DNA from: an uncultured Elusimicrobia bacterium
GTDB taxonomy: Bacteria; Elusimicrobiota; Elusimicrobia; Elusimicrobiales; Elusimicrobiaceae
Reading direction: 5' to 3'
Assembly (NCBI GenBank): GCA_947306425.1
Contig: CAMZGO010000004.1
Span: 60,018 to 124,017 of the forward strand
Length of the DNA: 64,000 nt
Under the pieces are notes generated by a model. The model was not told the origin of the DNA, ran no database searches, and saw only the letters and a program-made list of their open reading frames with translations. Position numbers and translations under genes: made by a program. Shown here one piece after another: positions 33,019-42,645 of this stretch. How positions within the stretch are numbered: position 1 is the first letter of the stretch; the number at the start of each line of letters is the position of its first letter.

Positions 33019-34398
33019 TTACTTCAAAATATCTATTGTATCCTGAATTCTTTTTAAGCTGGATTCATTTAAATGTCTATCTAAAATATTATCTATGTCT
33101 TCTTTATGCCTGGTTGTTAATTCAGGTATTTTTGTCGCATCAATAGTATTTAAGATAATTTCAAAATCTTCATCAGCAATTTTAACACTATTGTATAAAT
33201 CTATCATCTTTGCAAATAATTCTTCATCATTAAAGATAAGAGAAGAATATCTCTGATTAGTAAAAAACTGAAAATTTTCAGCGACACTTGCTTCACCCTT
33301 CTTAATACGATTAATCAAATCTACTTGATTTATCACTGAATTTTGGGCAAATGTATTATCAGCAGTTAATGCTGTAATAGTAAATGCAATTAAAACAGAA
33401 CCTACAATAATCATGGCTTTTGATGCTGCCCTTCCTACAATTTTTTTACCTAATACTTTTTCGGTTGAGTTTATGTCTTTCACAAGCAGTCTTTCCTCAG
33501 GAGATAAATCTAATAAATTTTGAACATACTCATTTCTTATTCCGGGTGTCATAGCAGTGATTTTACTAATCAAAGTATTTCCCCCCTGCATTACTTTCGC
33601 TCTATTACGAATTTTAACATTAAATTTTTTCAAATAATATTGAATACTATTAACAATATTGGCAGCAATTTCTTCCTTTTCCTGGCTTTGCAAAACTATT
33701 CTTATTGCTTCTTTAGATTTTTCAGTCCTTAAAGCATACGATAATTGCAAAGTACGTGAAAGTTCTTCCGAATTACCTGTTAATTTGTTGATTATACTTT
33801 CAGGTTCTTCAAATAAAATTGATTTATAAGAATGATGAACTTTTCTATACTCTTTAACCTTACTTAGAGCATATACCAAATCTATATCTTTTTCAAAATC
33901 AGGTAATTCTACACTCATCTTAGTTATATCTAATTCAAGAATATCTAATTTATTATAAAGATATTGGACAGCAAGTTTATCTTGAACTAAATTATCCGGT
34001 AAAAATTCCAAATAATTTTTATAATCATACATAATTGTTTTTACTGATTTTTTAAAGTCCAAGATATATTCTTTATTTTGTAAAGCAAAATCGCCATACG
34101 TTTTAGGAACACGCCCTTCTAAAACATCCTTATCAAATGCTTGAAAATAGGCATTAAATAAATCTGAATTTTCACTAACCTTGGCTTGTGTTCTTTCTAA
34201 TAAATCTTGCATACTTTGTAAAGAATTATCTAATCTGCGATAACATTTTTTAACTTCTTGAAAATCTTTTTCTATCTGTTTTTGTATTAGAAAAAAATCA
34301 GATATATTTTGTGCAAATAAATAATTATTTTGCAAAAGCAATAAAATACTTAATATCACACAAAAGTATTTTTTGATTTCCTTAATAATATGTTTCAT
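33019..34398 (-). CDS. Secreted helical protein of unknown function
   Basis: Not recognised. 459 aa with a signal peptide (MKHIIKEIKKYF then CVILSILLLLQNNYLFAQ, likely cut after FAQ). Residues 25-330 are predicted helical and coiled-coil-like. A second hydrophobic stretch (AMIIVGSVLIAFTITALTADNTFAQ) near residue 335 again ends in FAQ, like a second signal-type or membrane segment. The ATG at 34398 follows AAGGAG. The promoter shares the T15 spacer architecture of the pilin genes, which suggests common control with surface structures. Confidence 0.75.
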   Translation of the reverse strand: MKHIIKEIKKYFCVILSILLLLQNNYLFAQNISDFFLIQKQIEKDFQEVKKCYRRLDNSLQSMQDLLERTQAKVSENSDLFNAYFQAFDKDVLEGRVPKTYGDFALQNKEYILDFKKSVKTIMYDYKNYLEFLPDNLVQDKLAVQYLYNKLDILELDITKMSVELPDFEKDIDLVYALSKVKEYRKVHHSYKSILFEEPESIINKLTGNSEELSRTLQLSYALRTEKSKEAIRIVLQSQEKEEIAANIVNSIQYYLKKFNVKIRNRAKVMQGGNTLISKITAMTPGIRNEYVQNLLDLSPEERLLVKDINSTEKVLGKKIVGRAASKAMIIVGSVLIAFTITALTADNTFAQNSVINQVDLINRIKKGEASVAENFQFFTNQRYSSLIFNDEELFAKMIDLYNSVKIADEDFEIILNTIDATKIPELTTRHKEDIDNILDRHLNESSLKRIQDTIDILK

Positions 34399-34433
34399 TT
34401 TTGTATCTCCTTGTATTAAGTTCATACACTATA

Positions 34434-34461
34434 ATTGTAGAAAAAAAAAAAAAAACGACCG
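34434..34461 (-). promoter_or_regulatory. T15-spacer promoter of the secreted protein gene
   Basis: Minus strand: 15 T (34455-34441), C, TACAAT (34439-34434). The hexamer at the -35 position (CGGTCG) is not like consensus, so the T-tract itself is better conserved than the -35 box. Confidence 0.6.
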
Positions 34462-34525
34462 CAAGAGCATTTAGACCTATTTCAAAATAGGACTTTAGAC
34501 CTATACTAAACAGTTAAACGAAATA

Positions 34526-35332
34526 TTAACAGAAGTAAACGCCGCAAAATGCTTTATTAACAGGGCCGCTCATTAAAATGCGGTCCTGCTTTTGTTCTAT
34601 GAATAAAGTGCCGCCGTCCATAATAATACTTGCTTTGTTTTTTATAAGCCCGCGCCTGATTGCGCCCGCTAAAGTAGCACAAGCGCCGCTGCCGCAAGCC
34701 AAAGTAATTCCGGCGCCGCGTTCCCAAACGCGCATACGTATTTTTTGCGGTCCTAAAATTTGGGCAAATTCTACATTTGTTCTTTGCGGAAAAAGTGTAT
34801 GGTTTTCCACTTGCGGACCAAGTTTGGAAATATCAAGTTTTTCTACATCTTTAACAAAAAATACTGCGTGAGGGTTGCCCATAGAGGTACAAACCGCCGT
34901 CGGCAAAATTGTTAAAACTTTTAAGTTTAGGGTGTCAGATTTTTTTGCAAGCGGAATATCTTGCCAGGCGGTTTTAGGTTCGCCCATATCAACGGTAATC
35001 TGTTTGCCGCGCCAAGCAGTTAAGACTTTTTTATAAGGTGCTTCCAAAGTAATTTGTTTCTTTTTTGATTCTTCAAAAATTAAACTGCTCACGCAACGTG
35101 TGCCGTTACCGCAAGCGCCTGCGGTAGTGCCGTCAGCATTATAAATTTCCATTTTAACGTCGCAAGTGTTAGATTTTTTAAGAACGATAAGTTGGTCAAA
35201 ACCAATGCCTGTTTTGCGGTCAGCCATTTTCTTGATTAAAGCAACAGTTAAAGAAATTTTATTTTTGCGCCCGTCAATAATTACAAAATCATTGCCAAGC
35301 CCGTCCATTTTTATAAAGGGAATTTGTTTCAT
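34526..35332 (-). CDS. dapF: Diaminopimelate epimerase
   Basis: Converts LL- to meso-diaminopimelate for peptidoglycan and lysine (268 aa). The two catalytic cysteines are in ACGNGTRC and LACGSGACA, both present. [12 protein letters not shown] opens the first half. It overlaps dapL by 4 nt, so two successive steps of the pathway are co-translated. Stop lies close to the T15 promoter of the next leftward gene. Confidence 0.96.
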   Translation of the reverse strand: MKQIPFIKMDGLGNDFVIIDGRKNKISLTVALIKKMADRKTGIGFDQLIVLKKSNTCDVKMEIYNADGTTAGACGNGTRCVSSLIFEESKKKQITLEAPYKKVLTAWRGKQITVDMGEPKTAWQDIPLAKKSDTLNLKVLTILPTAVCTSMGNPHAVFFVKDVEKLDISKLGPQVENHTLFPQRTNVEFAQILGPQKIRMRVWERGAGITLACGSGACATLAGAIRRGLIKNKASIIMDGGTLFIEQKQDRILMSGPVNKAFCGVYFC

Positions 35333-36516
35333 AATTTTTTTATTCTCTCTAATGCTTCCAAAGTATTTTCCCTGCTTCCAAAGGCAGTCAAACGGCAGTA
35401 ACCCTCGCCTGCTTCACCGAAACCGGAACCGGGTGTGCAAACCAAAGCGCACTCTTTTAATAACTTTTCAAAAAATTCAAAAGAAGTGTAACCTTTGGGG
35501 ACTTTAAGCCAAATATAAGGCGCATTTTTGCCGCCGTAAACAGTAAAACCCAAATCTTTCAAAGCAGCGGAAATTATTTTTGCATTTTCCATATAATACG
35601 CAATAGTTTGCTTGATTTGTTTTTTACCTTCGTCGGTATAAATAGCTTCCGCGCCGCGTTGGATTATATAGGAAACACCGTTAAATTTGGTGGTATGGCG
35701 TCTGCGCCACATTGCGTTTAAGGAAATTTCTTTTCCGTTTGCAAAACCCTTTAAGACTTTAGGAACAACCATATAAGCGCAGCGCGTACCGGTAAAGCCT
35801 GCTGTTTTGGAATAAGAACGAACTTCAATGGACACCTCTTTTGCGCCTTCTATTTCATAGATAGAGTGAGGTAAAGTTTCGTCTTGAATATAAGCCTCGT
35901 AAGCGGAATCGTAGATAATTACCGCTTGCTCTTTTTTAGCATAAGCAACCCATTGGGCTAATTGTTCTTTTGTCATAGTTGCGCCCGTAGGGTTATTTGG
36001 GGAGCAGATATAAATTATATCACTATGTTCTTTGGGCGGTGCGGGGGTAAAATTGTTTTCTTTTGTAGCGGGAACTTTCAAAATTTTACGGCCTGCCATA
36101 ATATTTGTATCACGGTATACAGGGTAAATAGGGTCCGTTAATAAAACAACACAATCTTTTGAAAATATTTCCTGTATATTGCCGACATCGCATTTTGCGC
36201 CGTCACTTACAAAAACTTCATCATTATCTAAAGTTATACCGCGCTTTTCGTAATCATTTTTAATAATTGCTTTAATTAAAAAATCATAACCTTGCTCAGG
36301 ACCATAACCGCGGAAAGTTTCTTTTTTACTCATTTCCAAAACCGCTTTTTGCATTGCATTTATTACTGCCGGTACAAGAGGTTGGGTAACATCACCAATA
36401 CCCAAACTGATAACCTTTGCGCTTGGGTTTTGTGCTTTAAATTCAGCTGTTTTTTGGGCTATCTTAGGGAAAAGATAAGATGCCTCCAAATTTAAATAAT
36501 ATTCATTTACTTTCAT
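35329..36516 (-). CDS. dapL: LL-diaminopimelate aminotransferase
   Basis: PLP aminotransferase (395 aa) that makes LL-diaminopimelate directly from tetrahydrodipicolinate, bypassing the succinyl or acetyl branches. [13 protein letters not shown] and GIGDVTQPL are DapL-typical; the PLP lysine is in [17 protein letters not shown]. The ATG at 36516 is preferred to a longer ORF start at 36555 because a TACAAT box stands 6 nt before it. No dapC, dapD or dapE is needed with this route. Confidence 0.95.
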   Translation of the reverse strand: MKVNEYYLNLEASYLFPKIAQKTAEFKAQNPSAKVISLGIGDVTQPLVPAVINAMQKAVLEMSKKETFRGYGPEQGYDFLIKAIIKNDYEKRGITLDNDEVFVSDGAKCDVGNIQEIFSKDCVVLLTDPIYPVYRDTNIMAGRKILKVPATKENNFTPAPPKEHSDIIYICSPNNPTGATMTKEQLAQWVAYAKKEQAVIIYDSAYEAYIQDETLPHSIYEIEGAKEVSIEVRSYSKTAGFTGTRCAYMVVPKVLKGFANGKEISLNAMWRRRHTTKFNGVSYIIQRGAEAIYTDEGKKQIKQTIAYYMENAKIISAALKDLGFTVYGGKNAPYIWLKVPKGYTSFEFFEKLLKECALVCTPGSGFGEAGEGYCRLTAFGSRENTLEALERIKKL

Positions 36517-36522
36517 ATAGAT

Positions 36523-36528
36523 ATTGTA
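36523..36528 (-). promoter_or_regulatory. Leaderless -10 box for dapL
   Basis: TACAAT on the minus strand, 6 nt before the ATG at 36516. It abuts the plus-strand -10 of the next gene with no base between. Confidence 0.65.
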
Positions 36529-36534
36529 TATAAT
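36529..36534 (+). promoter_or_regulatory. Leaderless -10 box for the SGNH lipoprotein gene
   Basis: TATAAT, then TTTTAT, then the ATG at 36541: exactly 6 nt. The two genes' start codons are 24 bp apart and both promoters must use overlapping -35 regions inside the opposite gene. Confidence 0.65.
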
Positions 36535-36540
36535 TTTTAT

Positions 36541-37140
36541 ATGGTTAAGAAACACTTTTATTTATTTTTCTTTATATTTTTTATTATCGCCTGCGGGCAA
36601 AAAACACCTAAAAATTACCCAAACAATAATACGGACATAATTGCCTTTGGTGATAGTTTGACTTATGGTTACGGTGCAAAAAAAGAAGAAAGCTACCCTG
36701 CATATCTTAGTAAAATGACCGGGCGGGATATCATAAATTTAGGCATAAGCGGGGATACTTCCGCTATGGGCCTTGCCAGAATAAATGAAATTGACAAATA
36801 TTCACCCTATATGGTTTTGATAGAATTTTCCGCCAATGACTTTTTCCGTAAAATTCCAAAACAAAATACTGAACAGAATCTAAGGCAAATTGTTCAAAAT
36901 GTACAAAACTTAGGTGCTATTGCAGTTTTAGTTGATACGGGCGGGGCTTACCCGATGGAAGCGTATACTAAAATACAAAAGCAAATTTCCAAAGAATATA
37001 ACGCTTTATTTATACCCGGTATTATGAATGGAATTTATAATAAAAAGAATCTAAAATCAGACCAAATACATCCTAACGAGGAAGGCTACAAAATTATTGC
37101 CGCTAAGGTTAAAAAAGAAATTGAAAAATATCTGCATTAA
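36541..37140 (+). CDS. SGNH/GDSL-family esterase lipoprotein
   Basis: Lysophospholipase/thioesterase-like hydrolase (199 aa) of the TesA type. Lipoprotein signal with Cys18 in FIIACG, so probably envelope-anchored. Block [11 protein letters not shown] (Ser39 nucleophile), block [11 protein letters not shown], block III FSANDFF (Ser where Gly of GxND is usual), and block [12 protein letters not shown] with the Asp-His pair. Substrate unknown. Diverges from dapL through a shared 24-bp leaderless promoter region. Confidence 0.88.
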   Translation: MVKKHFYLFFFIFFIIACGQKTPKNYPNNNTDIIAFGDSLTYGYGAKKEESYPAYLSKMTGRDIINLGISGDTSAMGLARINEIDKYSPYMVLIEFSANDFFRKIPKQNTEQNLRQIVQNVQNLGAIAVLVDTGGAYPMEAYTKIQKQISKEYNALFIPGIMNGIYNKKNLKSDQIHPNEEGYKIIAAKVKKEIEKYLH

Positions 37141-37157
37141 ATAATACAGAACCGAAA

Positions 37158-37763
37158 TTACAGTTCCATCAAATACTTGGAGATTTGCCTAAATGCCTGA
37201 CCGCGGTGGCTTATTTGATTTTTTTCTTCTTCACTCATTTCCGCCATTGTTTTATTATACGGCGGAACGAAAAATAAAGCATCATAACCAAAACCGCCGC
37301 TACCCTTAAAGTCCGTTAAAATTTGCCCTTCCACTTCGCCTACTTCTAAAAATAATTGCCCTGTCGGCAAAGCAAGCGCGGCAAAAGTCTTAAATTGTGC
37401 AGTTCTTTTCTCAGGTTCAACGCCATTTAGTTTCTGTAAAAGTTTTTCATTATTTGCTTTATTATCACAACGGTCGGGGAAAGCATAGCGCGCACTTTTG
37501 ACGCCGGGTTCTCCATCCAAGAAATCTACCATTAAACCGGTATCATCTGCCAAAGTAATTAAGCCCGTATGCTCAAGCCCAAAAAGCGCTTTGATTTTTG
37601 CATTTTCTTCAAGTGTTACACCGTTTTCCACAATATCCGGCAAATTTGGGTAATCTGCCAAAGTTTTATAAATCAAAACTTTGCCCGATTTTGTTTTACC
37701 GGGCAAAATTTTAAGTAATTCTTTAACTTTATGCGGGTTTAATGTCGCTAAAAGTATTTCCAT
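37158..37763 (-). CDS. rdgB: XTP/dITP pyrophosphatase
   Basis: Ham1/RdgB housecleaning enzyme (201 aa) that hydrolyses non-canonical purine triphosphates. TLNPHKVKEL at the N-terminus (usual ATGNxxK variant), ADDTGLMVDFLDGEPGVKSARYA in the middle, GFGYDALFFVPPYNKTMAEMSEEEKNQISHRGQAF at the end are all conserved blocks. Lies 3 nt after valS stop and is likely co-transcribed. Confidence 0.95.
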   Translation of the reverse strand: MEILLATLNPHKVKELLKILPGKTKSGKVLIYKTLADYPNLPDIVENGVTLEENAKIKALFGLEHTGLITLADDTGLMVDFLDGEPGVKSARYAFPDRCDNKANNEKLLQKLNGVEPEKRTAQFKTFAALALPTGQLFLEVGEVEGQILTDFKGSGGFGYDALFFVPPYNKTMAEMSEEEKNQISHRGQAFRQISKYLMEL

Positions 37764-37766
37764 AAA

Positions 37767-40481
37767 CTAGGCAAGGTCTTTAATTGCCGTTTCAATTTCC
37801 GCCTTTTTAGCTTGCATTTGGGCAAGTTCCTGGCGTGCATTTTCCACTTGTGCTTTGGGCGCGCGTTCAAGGAAATTCTTATTTTCAAGCATACGCGTCC
37901 TGTTATTTATACCGTTGATAACTATACCGAGTTCTTTTTGAAGGCGCGCTTGCTCTTTTGCAAAATCAATCAACCCTTCAAGCGGAATATAAATTGCAGT
38001 TCCCGCAAAAACAGCCGTTGCGCTTTGTGCAGGTTTTTGAGCATTAGGATTAATTTCAAGATTATCAATTTTGGCAAGCAATTGAATGAAATTCTGTTCT
38101 TTAGTTAAAACCAATTCTTCTTGCTTATCTTTTGGTGCTATAAAAACTTTTATTTTACTTGCCGGCGGTACATTAAATTGTGAACGCACCGTTCTTACGG
38201 CACTGATTACACCTTGCAAAAGTTCCATTTGCTTTTCTGCTTCATCATCTATACGGGAATTATCACAAACAGGGTAACTTTCCAAAAGTAAAAATTCTTT
38301 TGTATCTTTTAGATAGGGTTTAAGACCATTTGCAATTTCCTCCGTTATAAAAGGCATAACAGGGTGCAAGGCTTTTAAAGTACCGTACAAAATATTTATA
38401 AGTATACTTGAAACAAGCGCGTTTTCTTCAGTATTAAAACGCGGTTTTGCAAGTTCAATATACCAATCACAGAAATCGCCCCACAAGAAGCGGTATAAGG
38501 TATCCACCGCGGCAGCCATATTATAATTCTCAATTTCTTTTGTAGTACGCTTTATGGCTTGATTATAGCGGGATATTATCCAGCGGTCCTCAAGATTTTT
38601 ATATTCTTTTTGCAAAGGCGTAATTTGAGTACCTTCGGCAACATTCATTAAAATAAATCTTGCGGCATTGTAAACCTTATTACAGAAATTGCGTGCACCG
38701 ATAATACTGTCCTCGCCATAAGGTATATCTTTACCCGTTATTGCTTGGGAAAGTAAAGAAAATCTAACGGCATCCGCACCGTATTTGGCAGTTAAGTCAA
38801 GAGGGTCAACAACATTTCCTTTTGATTTGGACATTTTTTGCCCGCTCTTGTCGCGAACGATACCGTTCAAAAGCACAGTTTTGAAAGGTACTTTGCCGGT
38901 AAAATCAATACCGGTCATAATCATACGCGCAACCCACAAATAAATAATTTCATAGCCGGTAACTAAAATTGATGTGGGGTAAAAATAATTTAAATCTTTA
39001 GTTTGCTCGGGCCAACCGAAAACGGAAATAGGCCAAAGTGATGAAGAAAACCATGTATCTAAAACATCGGGGTCCTGCAAAGTTTCTTTGCAGCCGCATT
39101 TCGGGCAAACAGGTTGCTCATAAGAAATTATAGGTTCTGCACCTTCTTCAAAAGAAACTTTTGAAAGGTACTCTTTCCCTTGTTTATCTTTTGCAAAAGT
39201 TAAACCTTTTGCTGAACAATGCGGGCAGTACCAAACAGGTATACGATGCCCCCACCAAATCTGACGGGAAATACACCAGTCCTGCATATTTTTAAACCAA
39301 TTTTCAAGCGGTGCTTTCCAATTTGACGGAACAAGTTTAACTTCTTCTTTTTGCACCGCATCTAATGCAGCAGCGGCAAGTTTATCCATTTTCACAAACC
39401 ATTGTTCACTCAAATAAGGTTCAATCGGCTGACCGCAACGGTAGCAGGTGGAAACCGCATTATTATACTTTTCTTCTTTGACTAGTAAACCTGCTGCGTC
39501 CAAATCTTTAACTGTTTCTTTACGGCACAAATCGCGGTCCATACCTATATATTTTTCCGGAGTATTTATCATTTTGCCTGCACTTGAAATTACCACACGT
39601 GTTTCAAGATTATGGCGTTTGCCGACTTCGTAGTCAGTAGCATCATGTGCAGGTGTAATTTTCAAAGCACCGGTACCAAAATCTTTTTCTACCGCTTCAT
39701 CTGCAATTATGGGTATAAAACGGTCCGTCAAAGGTATTTGCACTTTTTTGCCCACCATATCTTTATAGCGCTCATCATCAGGATTTACGGCTATAGCGGC
39801 ATCTGCAAAAATAGTTTCCGGGCGGGTTGTGGCTATAATGATATCTTGCCCGTTTTCCCCTTTATACAAAAGATGCCAAAGTTTGCCGGCATGTTCGGAA
39901 TGTTCCACTTCAATATCAGATAATGCCGTTGAACATCTTACACACCAATTAATTAAGCGTTTACCGCGGTAAATATAGCCCTTGTCCCACCAATTTTTAA
40001 AACAGGCAAAAACGGCTTTTGCGCGGGTTTCATCCATAGTAAAACGTATATTTGACTGGTCCAAAGCCCAACCCATTTTTTGAAATTGATTATATATAGC
40101 ATTACCGCACTCTTTATACCAATCCCATACGGTAGAAACAAACTTCTCACGCCCTAAATCGTGGCGAGATAGATGTTGTTCTTTTGCAAGTTTCTTTTCA
40201 ATAACATTTTGTGTGGCGATACCGCCATGATCTGTACCCGCTACCCAGTTTACACATTCCCCTTTCATTCGGTGATACCTTACAAGCATATCTTGCAAAG
40301 TATTATTTAAACCATGCCCCATGTGAAGCACACCTGTAATATTCGGGGGCGGAATAACGATTGTATATGGTTGTTTTTTCTCGTCAACTTGGGCTTTAAA
40401 GAGGCCCTTTTCTTTCCAAATTTTTGAAAGTTTATCTTCTACGTTTTTAGGATCGTAGGCCTTTGGCAATGTAGTGTTCAT
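37767..40481 (-). CDS. valS: Valyl-tRNA synthetase
   Basis: Class I aminoacyl-tRNA synthetase (904 aa). HIGH motif appears as PPPNITGVLHMGHGLNN, KMSKS as GQKMSKSKGNVVDP; editing CP1 domain with WCISRQIWWGH; zinc-type cysteines around CPHCSAKG and CPKCGC; C-terminal coiled coil ARLQKELGIVI. The ATG at 40481 is set by an extended -10 box TGCTAAAAT 6 nt upstream, with no ribosome binding site. Confidence 0.98.
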   Translation of the reverse strand: MNTTLPKAYDPKNVEDKLSKIWKEKGLFKAQVDEKKQPYTIVIPPPNITGVLHMGHGLNNTLQDMLVRYHRMKGECVNWVAGTDHGGIATQNVIEKKLAKEQHLSRHDLGREKFVSTVWDWYKECGNAIYNQFQKMGWALDQSNIRFTMDETRAKAVFACFKNWWDKGYIYRGKRLINWCVRCSTALSDIEVEHSEHAGKLWHLLYKGENGQDIIIATTRPETIFADAAIAVNPDDERYKDMVGKKVQIPLTDRFIPIIADEAVEKDFGTGALKITPAHDATDYEVGKRHNLETRVVISSAGKMINTPEKYIGMDRDLCRKETVKDLDAAGLLVKEEKYNNAVSTCYRCGQPIEPYLSEQWFVKMDKLAAAALDAVQKEEVKLVPSNWKAPLENWFKNMQDWCISRQIWWGHRIPVWYCPHCSAKGLTFAKDKQGKEYLSKVSFEEGAEPIISYEQPVCPKCGCKETLQDPDVLDTWFSSSLWPISVFGWPEQTKDLNYFYPTSILVTGYEIIYLWVARMIMTGIDFTGKVPFKTVLLNGIVRDKSGQKMSKSKGNVVDPLDLTAKYGADAVRFSLLSQAITGKDIPYGEDSIIGARNFCNKVYNAARFILMNVAEGTQITPLQKEYKNLEDRWIISRYNQAIKRTTKEIENYNMAAAVDTLYRFLWGDFCDWYIELAKPRFNTEENALVSSILINILYGTLKALHPVMPFITEEIANGLKPYLKDTKEFLLLESYPVCDNSRIDDEAEKQMELLQGVISAVRTVRSQFNVPPASKIKVFIAPKDKQEELVLTKEQNFIQLLAKIDNLEINPNAQKPAQSATAVFAGTAIYIPLEGLIDFAKEQARLQKELGIVINGINNRTRMLENKNFLERAPKAQVENARQELAQMQAKKAEIETAIKDLA

Positions 40482-40487
40482 ATTTAC

Positions 40488-40493
40488 ATTTTA
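40488..40493 (-). promoter_or_regulatory. Leaderless extended -10 box for valS
   Basis: TGCTAAAAT on the minus strand; the hexamer ends 6 nt before the ATG at 40481. Confidence 0.65.
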
Positions 40494-40516
40494 GCATTTT
40501 GAGAGAGAGTAATAAA

Positions 40517-40969
40517 CTATAATTTTTTAAGCAAAGTTCTTATTTGTTTTCTGAGGACAGGGTGTATTTTGTTAGGGGCAATTTCCGCCAAAGGTTTTAG
40601 GACAAAAAACCTCTTTTCTGCACGTGGGTGCGGTATTGTTAAAAGAGGAGTTTTTAAAATTAAATTACCGTAGAATACAATATCAATATCTATTGTTCTG
40701 GGGCCGTTCCTAAAAGGAGTATTACGTTTTAAAATTTGTTCAATATTTTTTAATTCTTTCAGTAAAGCATCAGGGGTTAATTTTGTATAAAATTTTACGG
40801 CACCGTTTAAAAAATCTGCTTGATTTAAAAAACCTTCAGGTCTGGTTTTAATAAAGCTTGAAATAGCGGCAATCTTGCCTATTTTTGAAAGTTCCTTTAA
40901 GGCAAGGGCAATATTCTTCTTAGGCTCTATATTGCTGCCGATTGCCAAATAGACAGTTTTATTCTTCAT
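40517..40969 (-). CDS. folK: 2-amino-4-hydroxy-6-hydroxymethyldihydropteridine pyrophosphokinase
   Basis: Folate pathway kinase (150 aa). YLAIGSNIEPKKNI at the N-terminus, FIKTRPEGFLNQADFLNGAV, and NGPRTIDIDIVFYGN, which binds Mg-ATP, are all typical HPPK motifs. The ATG at 40969 overlaps the end of the PTPS-like gene; an earlier in-frame start at 40996 would lengthen the overlap and add no family residues. Last gene of the queD-queE-folE-folP-PTPS-folK operon. Confidence 0.93.
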   Translation of the reverse strand: MKNKTVYLAIGSNIEPKKNIALALKELSKIGKIAAISSFIKTRPEGFLNQADFLNGAVKFYTKLTPDALLKELKNIEQILKRNTPFRNGPRTIDIDIVFYGNLILKTPLLTIPHPRAEKRFFVLKPLAEIAPNKIHPVLRKQIRTLLKKL

Positions 40970-41300
40970 AAGTGACGGAATAATTTTCCTTTTCAAAAAC
41001 CTGTATTTTGCAAATTTGCGGAAATTTCTTTTTAATTTTATTAAATAGAAATATTGCCACGTTTTCCGTAGTGGAATTTGAAATAATTTTATTTAAAACC
41101 TTAAAAGATAAACTCTTATTAAGTGTATTTAAAAACTCTTCTACTTCGCGGAAATCAACTAAAAAACCTTCTTCATTTAAAGGTCCTTTCAAAGTTACTA
41201 TATAAATGAAAGTATGGTCATGCAAAGGTTCGCTAAGGGAACCATTATGATAATGTGATGCACGAAATTGAGATTTAACGGAAATTTTTATATCTTTCAT
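40959..41300 (-). CDS. PTPS/QueD-fold protein without catalytic Cys, probable PTPS-III (FolB substitute)
   Basis: Small tunnelling-fold pterin enzyme (113 aa). Zinc ligands are His16, His27 and His29. The catalytic cysteine of QueD (Cys22 in the neighbour queD) is absent; Glu24 in SLSEPLHDH stands near that position. PTPS-III proteins, known from Plasmodium and some bacteria, use a Glu there and produce 6-hydroxymethyldihydropterin, bypassing FolB. The gene lies between folP and folK and no folB is seen in the operon, which supports that role. This is inference from residue and context. Confidence 0.75.
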   Translation of the reverse strand: MKDIKISVKSQFRASHYHNGSLSEPLHDHTFIYIVTLKGPLNEEGFLVDFREVEEFLNTLNKSLSFKVLNKIISNSTTENVAIFLFNKIKKKFPQICKIQVFEKENYSVTYEE

Positions 41301-42019
41301 AAATTTAATGCCTCTTTCGTTTCTTTTACTTCGTGAACACGCAAAATCAGCGGGGCTTTTATTTTTAATGCCGATTTTGCTGCTTTTAAGGAATTGTCTA
41401 AAGTTTTCCCTGTAAAACGTTTACGCGATGCCCCAATAAGCATAGGTAAATCAAAATTATCAAAATAACTTAAATTTTCAAGTAAAAACCAATTTTCCTC
41501 TGCTGTCTTACCGAAACCAAGACCAATATCTAAAATCAGATTTTCTTTTTTAACCCCGCATGCTTTGGCTTGTTTTATTTTCATCTCAAAAAATTCTGAT
41601 ATGTTTTCCAAATTTTTAACTTTGCCTGAGTGCATTATTACAAGCTTTGCATTATAATCAGCGGCAAGTTTAGCAATATTTTCATCTTTCAAACCGCTGA
41701 TATCATTCACAATATCAGCCCCTGCTTGAAGCGCAGTTTTTATGACAGGCGCTTTATAACTGTCTACGGAAATTTTTGCTTTAATTTCCTGCTTTATCAA
41801 ACTAATGAAAGGTGCGGTGCGTGTTATTTCTTCTTCCGCGGAAATTTCGGTATACCCCGGCCTTGTGCTTTGCCCGCCTATATCAATAATACTTGCACCC
41901 TGGGTAATCAGATTTTGTGCTTTATTTAAAACATAATCTTGGGTAAGTTCAACCTGCCCGCCGTCAAAAAAACTTTCCGGTGAAGTATTGAGAATACCCA
42001 TTAAAATTACTTTTTGCAT
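41297..42019 (-). CDS. folP: Dihydropteroate synthase
   Basis: Joins hydroxymethyldihydropterin pyrophosphate and p-aminobenzoate (240 aa, a short version). MGILNTSPESFFDGG is the first signature; IDIGGQSTRPGY the second; DISGLKDENI, LDIGLGFGKT, GASRKRF and LRVHEV follow. Overlaps the folE stop by 1 nt and the PTPS gene by 4 nt. Confidence 0.95.
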   Translation of the reverse strand: MQKVILMGILNTSPESFFDGGQVELTQDYVLNKAQNLITQGASIIDIGGQSTRPGYTEISAEEEITRTAPFISLIKQEIKAKISVDSYKAPVIKTALQAGADIVNDISGLKDENIAKLAADYNAKLVIMHSGKVKNLENISEFFEMKIKQAKACGVKKENLILDIGLGFGKTAEENWFLLENLSYFDNFDLPMLIGASRKRFTGKTLDNSLKAAKSALKIKAPLILRVHEVKETKEALNL

Positions 42020-42645
42020 TAGACTTTTTGGATAAATTGTAAAAATTCTTGCCTGACTTCGTGCTTATTAAACACGCCGCGTAAGGCACTTGTTACCATT
42101 TCGGCATTATGTTTTTGCACACCGCGCGAACAAATGCACATATGGCGCGCTTTGCAAACAACCATAACGCCAAGCGGCTGTAAATGTTTCATAAGGCAAT
42201 CGGCAATTTGCGCAACTAATCTTTCTTGAATTTGCAAGCGCCTTGCATAAACTTCCACAAGACGCGCAAGTTTAGAAATACCTATAACTTTTTTGTTCGG
42301 TAAATACCCTATACTGATAGTTCCGAAAAACGGCGCGAAATGATGTTCACAAGTACTGTAAAATTCAATATCTTTTAAGATTACCATTTCCTCACAAGAA
42401 CCTTCGGTAAAGGTTTTTAAAAGAGCGGCAGGGTCTTTTTTGTATCCGCTAAAAAGGGTATCCCAACTTTTAACAATGCGCTTTGGGGTTTCAATCAAAC
42501 CTTCGCGGGAGGGGTTTTCCCCGATATAAGTTATTATTTCGCGTAAATTTTGTTTTACTTTTTCTTCCGTTATTTTATTTTTAAGAACTTGTGCAACTGT
42601 ACGCTTAGCCGCATATTTGGTTTTTGTTTTATTAGTTTTAGGCAT
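42019..42645 (-). CDS. folE: GTP cyclohydrolase I, type IA
   Basis: Makes dihydroneopterin triphosphate from GTP, the common precursor of folate and queuosine (208 aa). GENPSREGLIETPKRIVKSW, the zinc-site CEHHFAPFFG, and MCICSRGVQKHNAEMVTSALRGVF are diagnostic. The first 75 nt overlap the end of queE in another frame; GGAG upstream supports the ATG at 42645. Position between queE and folP shows it serves both pathways. Confidence 0.95.
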   Translation of the reverse strand: MPKTNKTKTKYAAKRTVAQVLKNKITEEKVKQNLREIITYIGENPSREGLIETPKRIVKSWDTLFSGYKKDPAALLKTFTEGSCEEMVILKDIEFYSTCEHHFAPFFGTISIGYLPNKKVIGISKLARLVEVYARRLQIQERLVAQIADCLMKHLQPLGVMVVCKARHMCICSRGVQKHNAEMVTSALRGVFNKHEVRQEFLQFIQKV

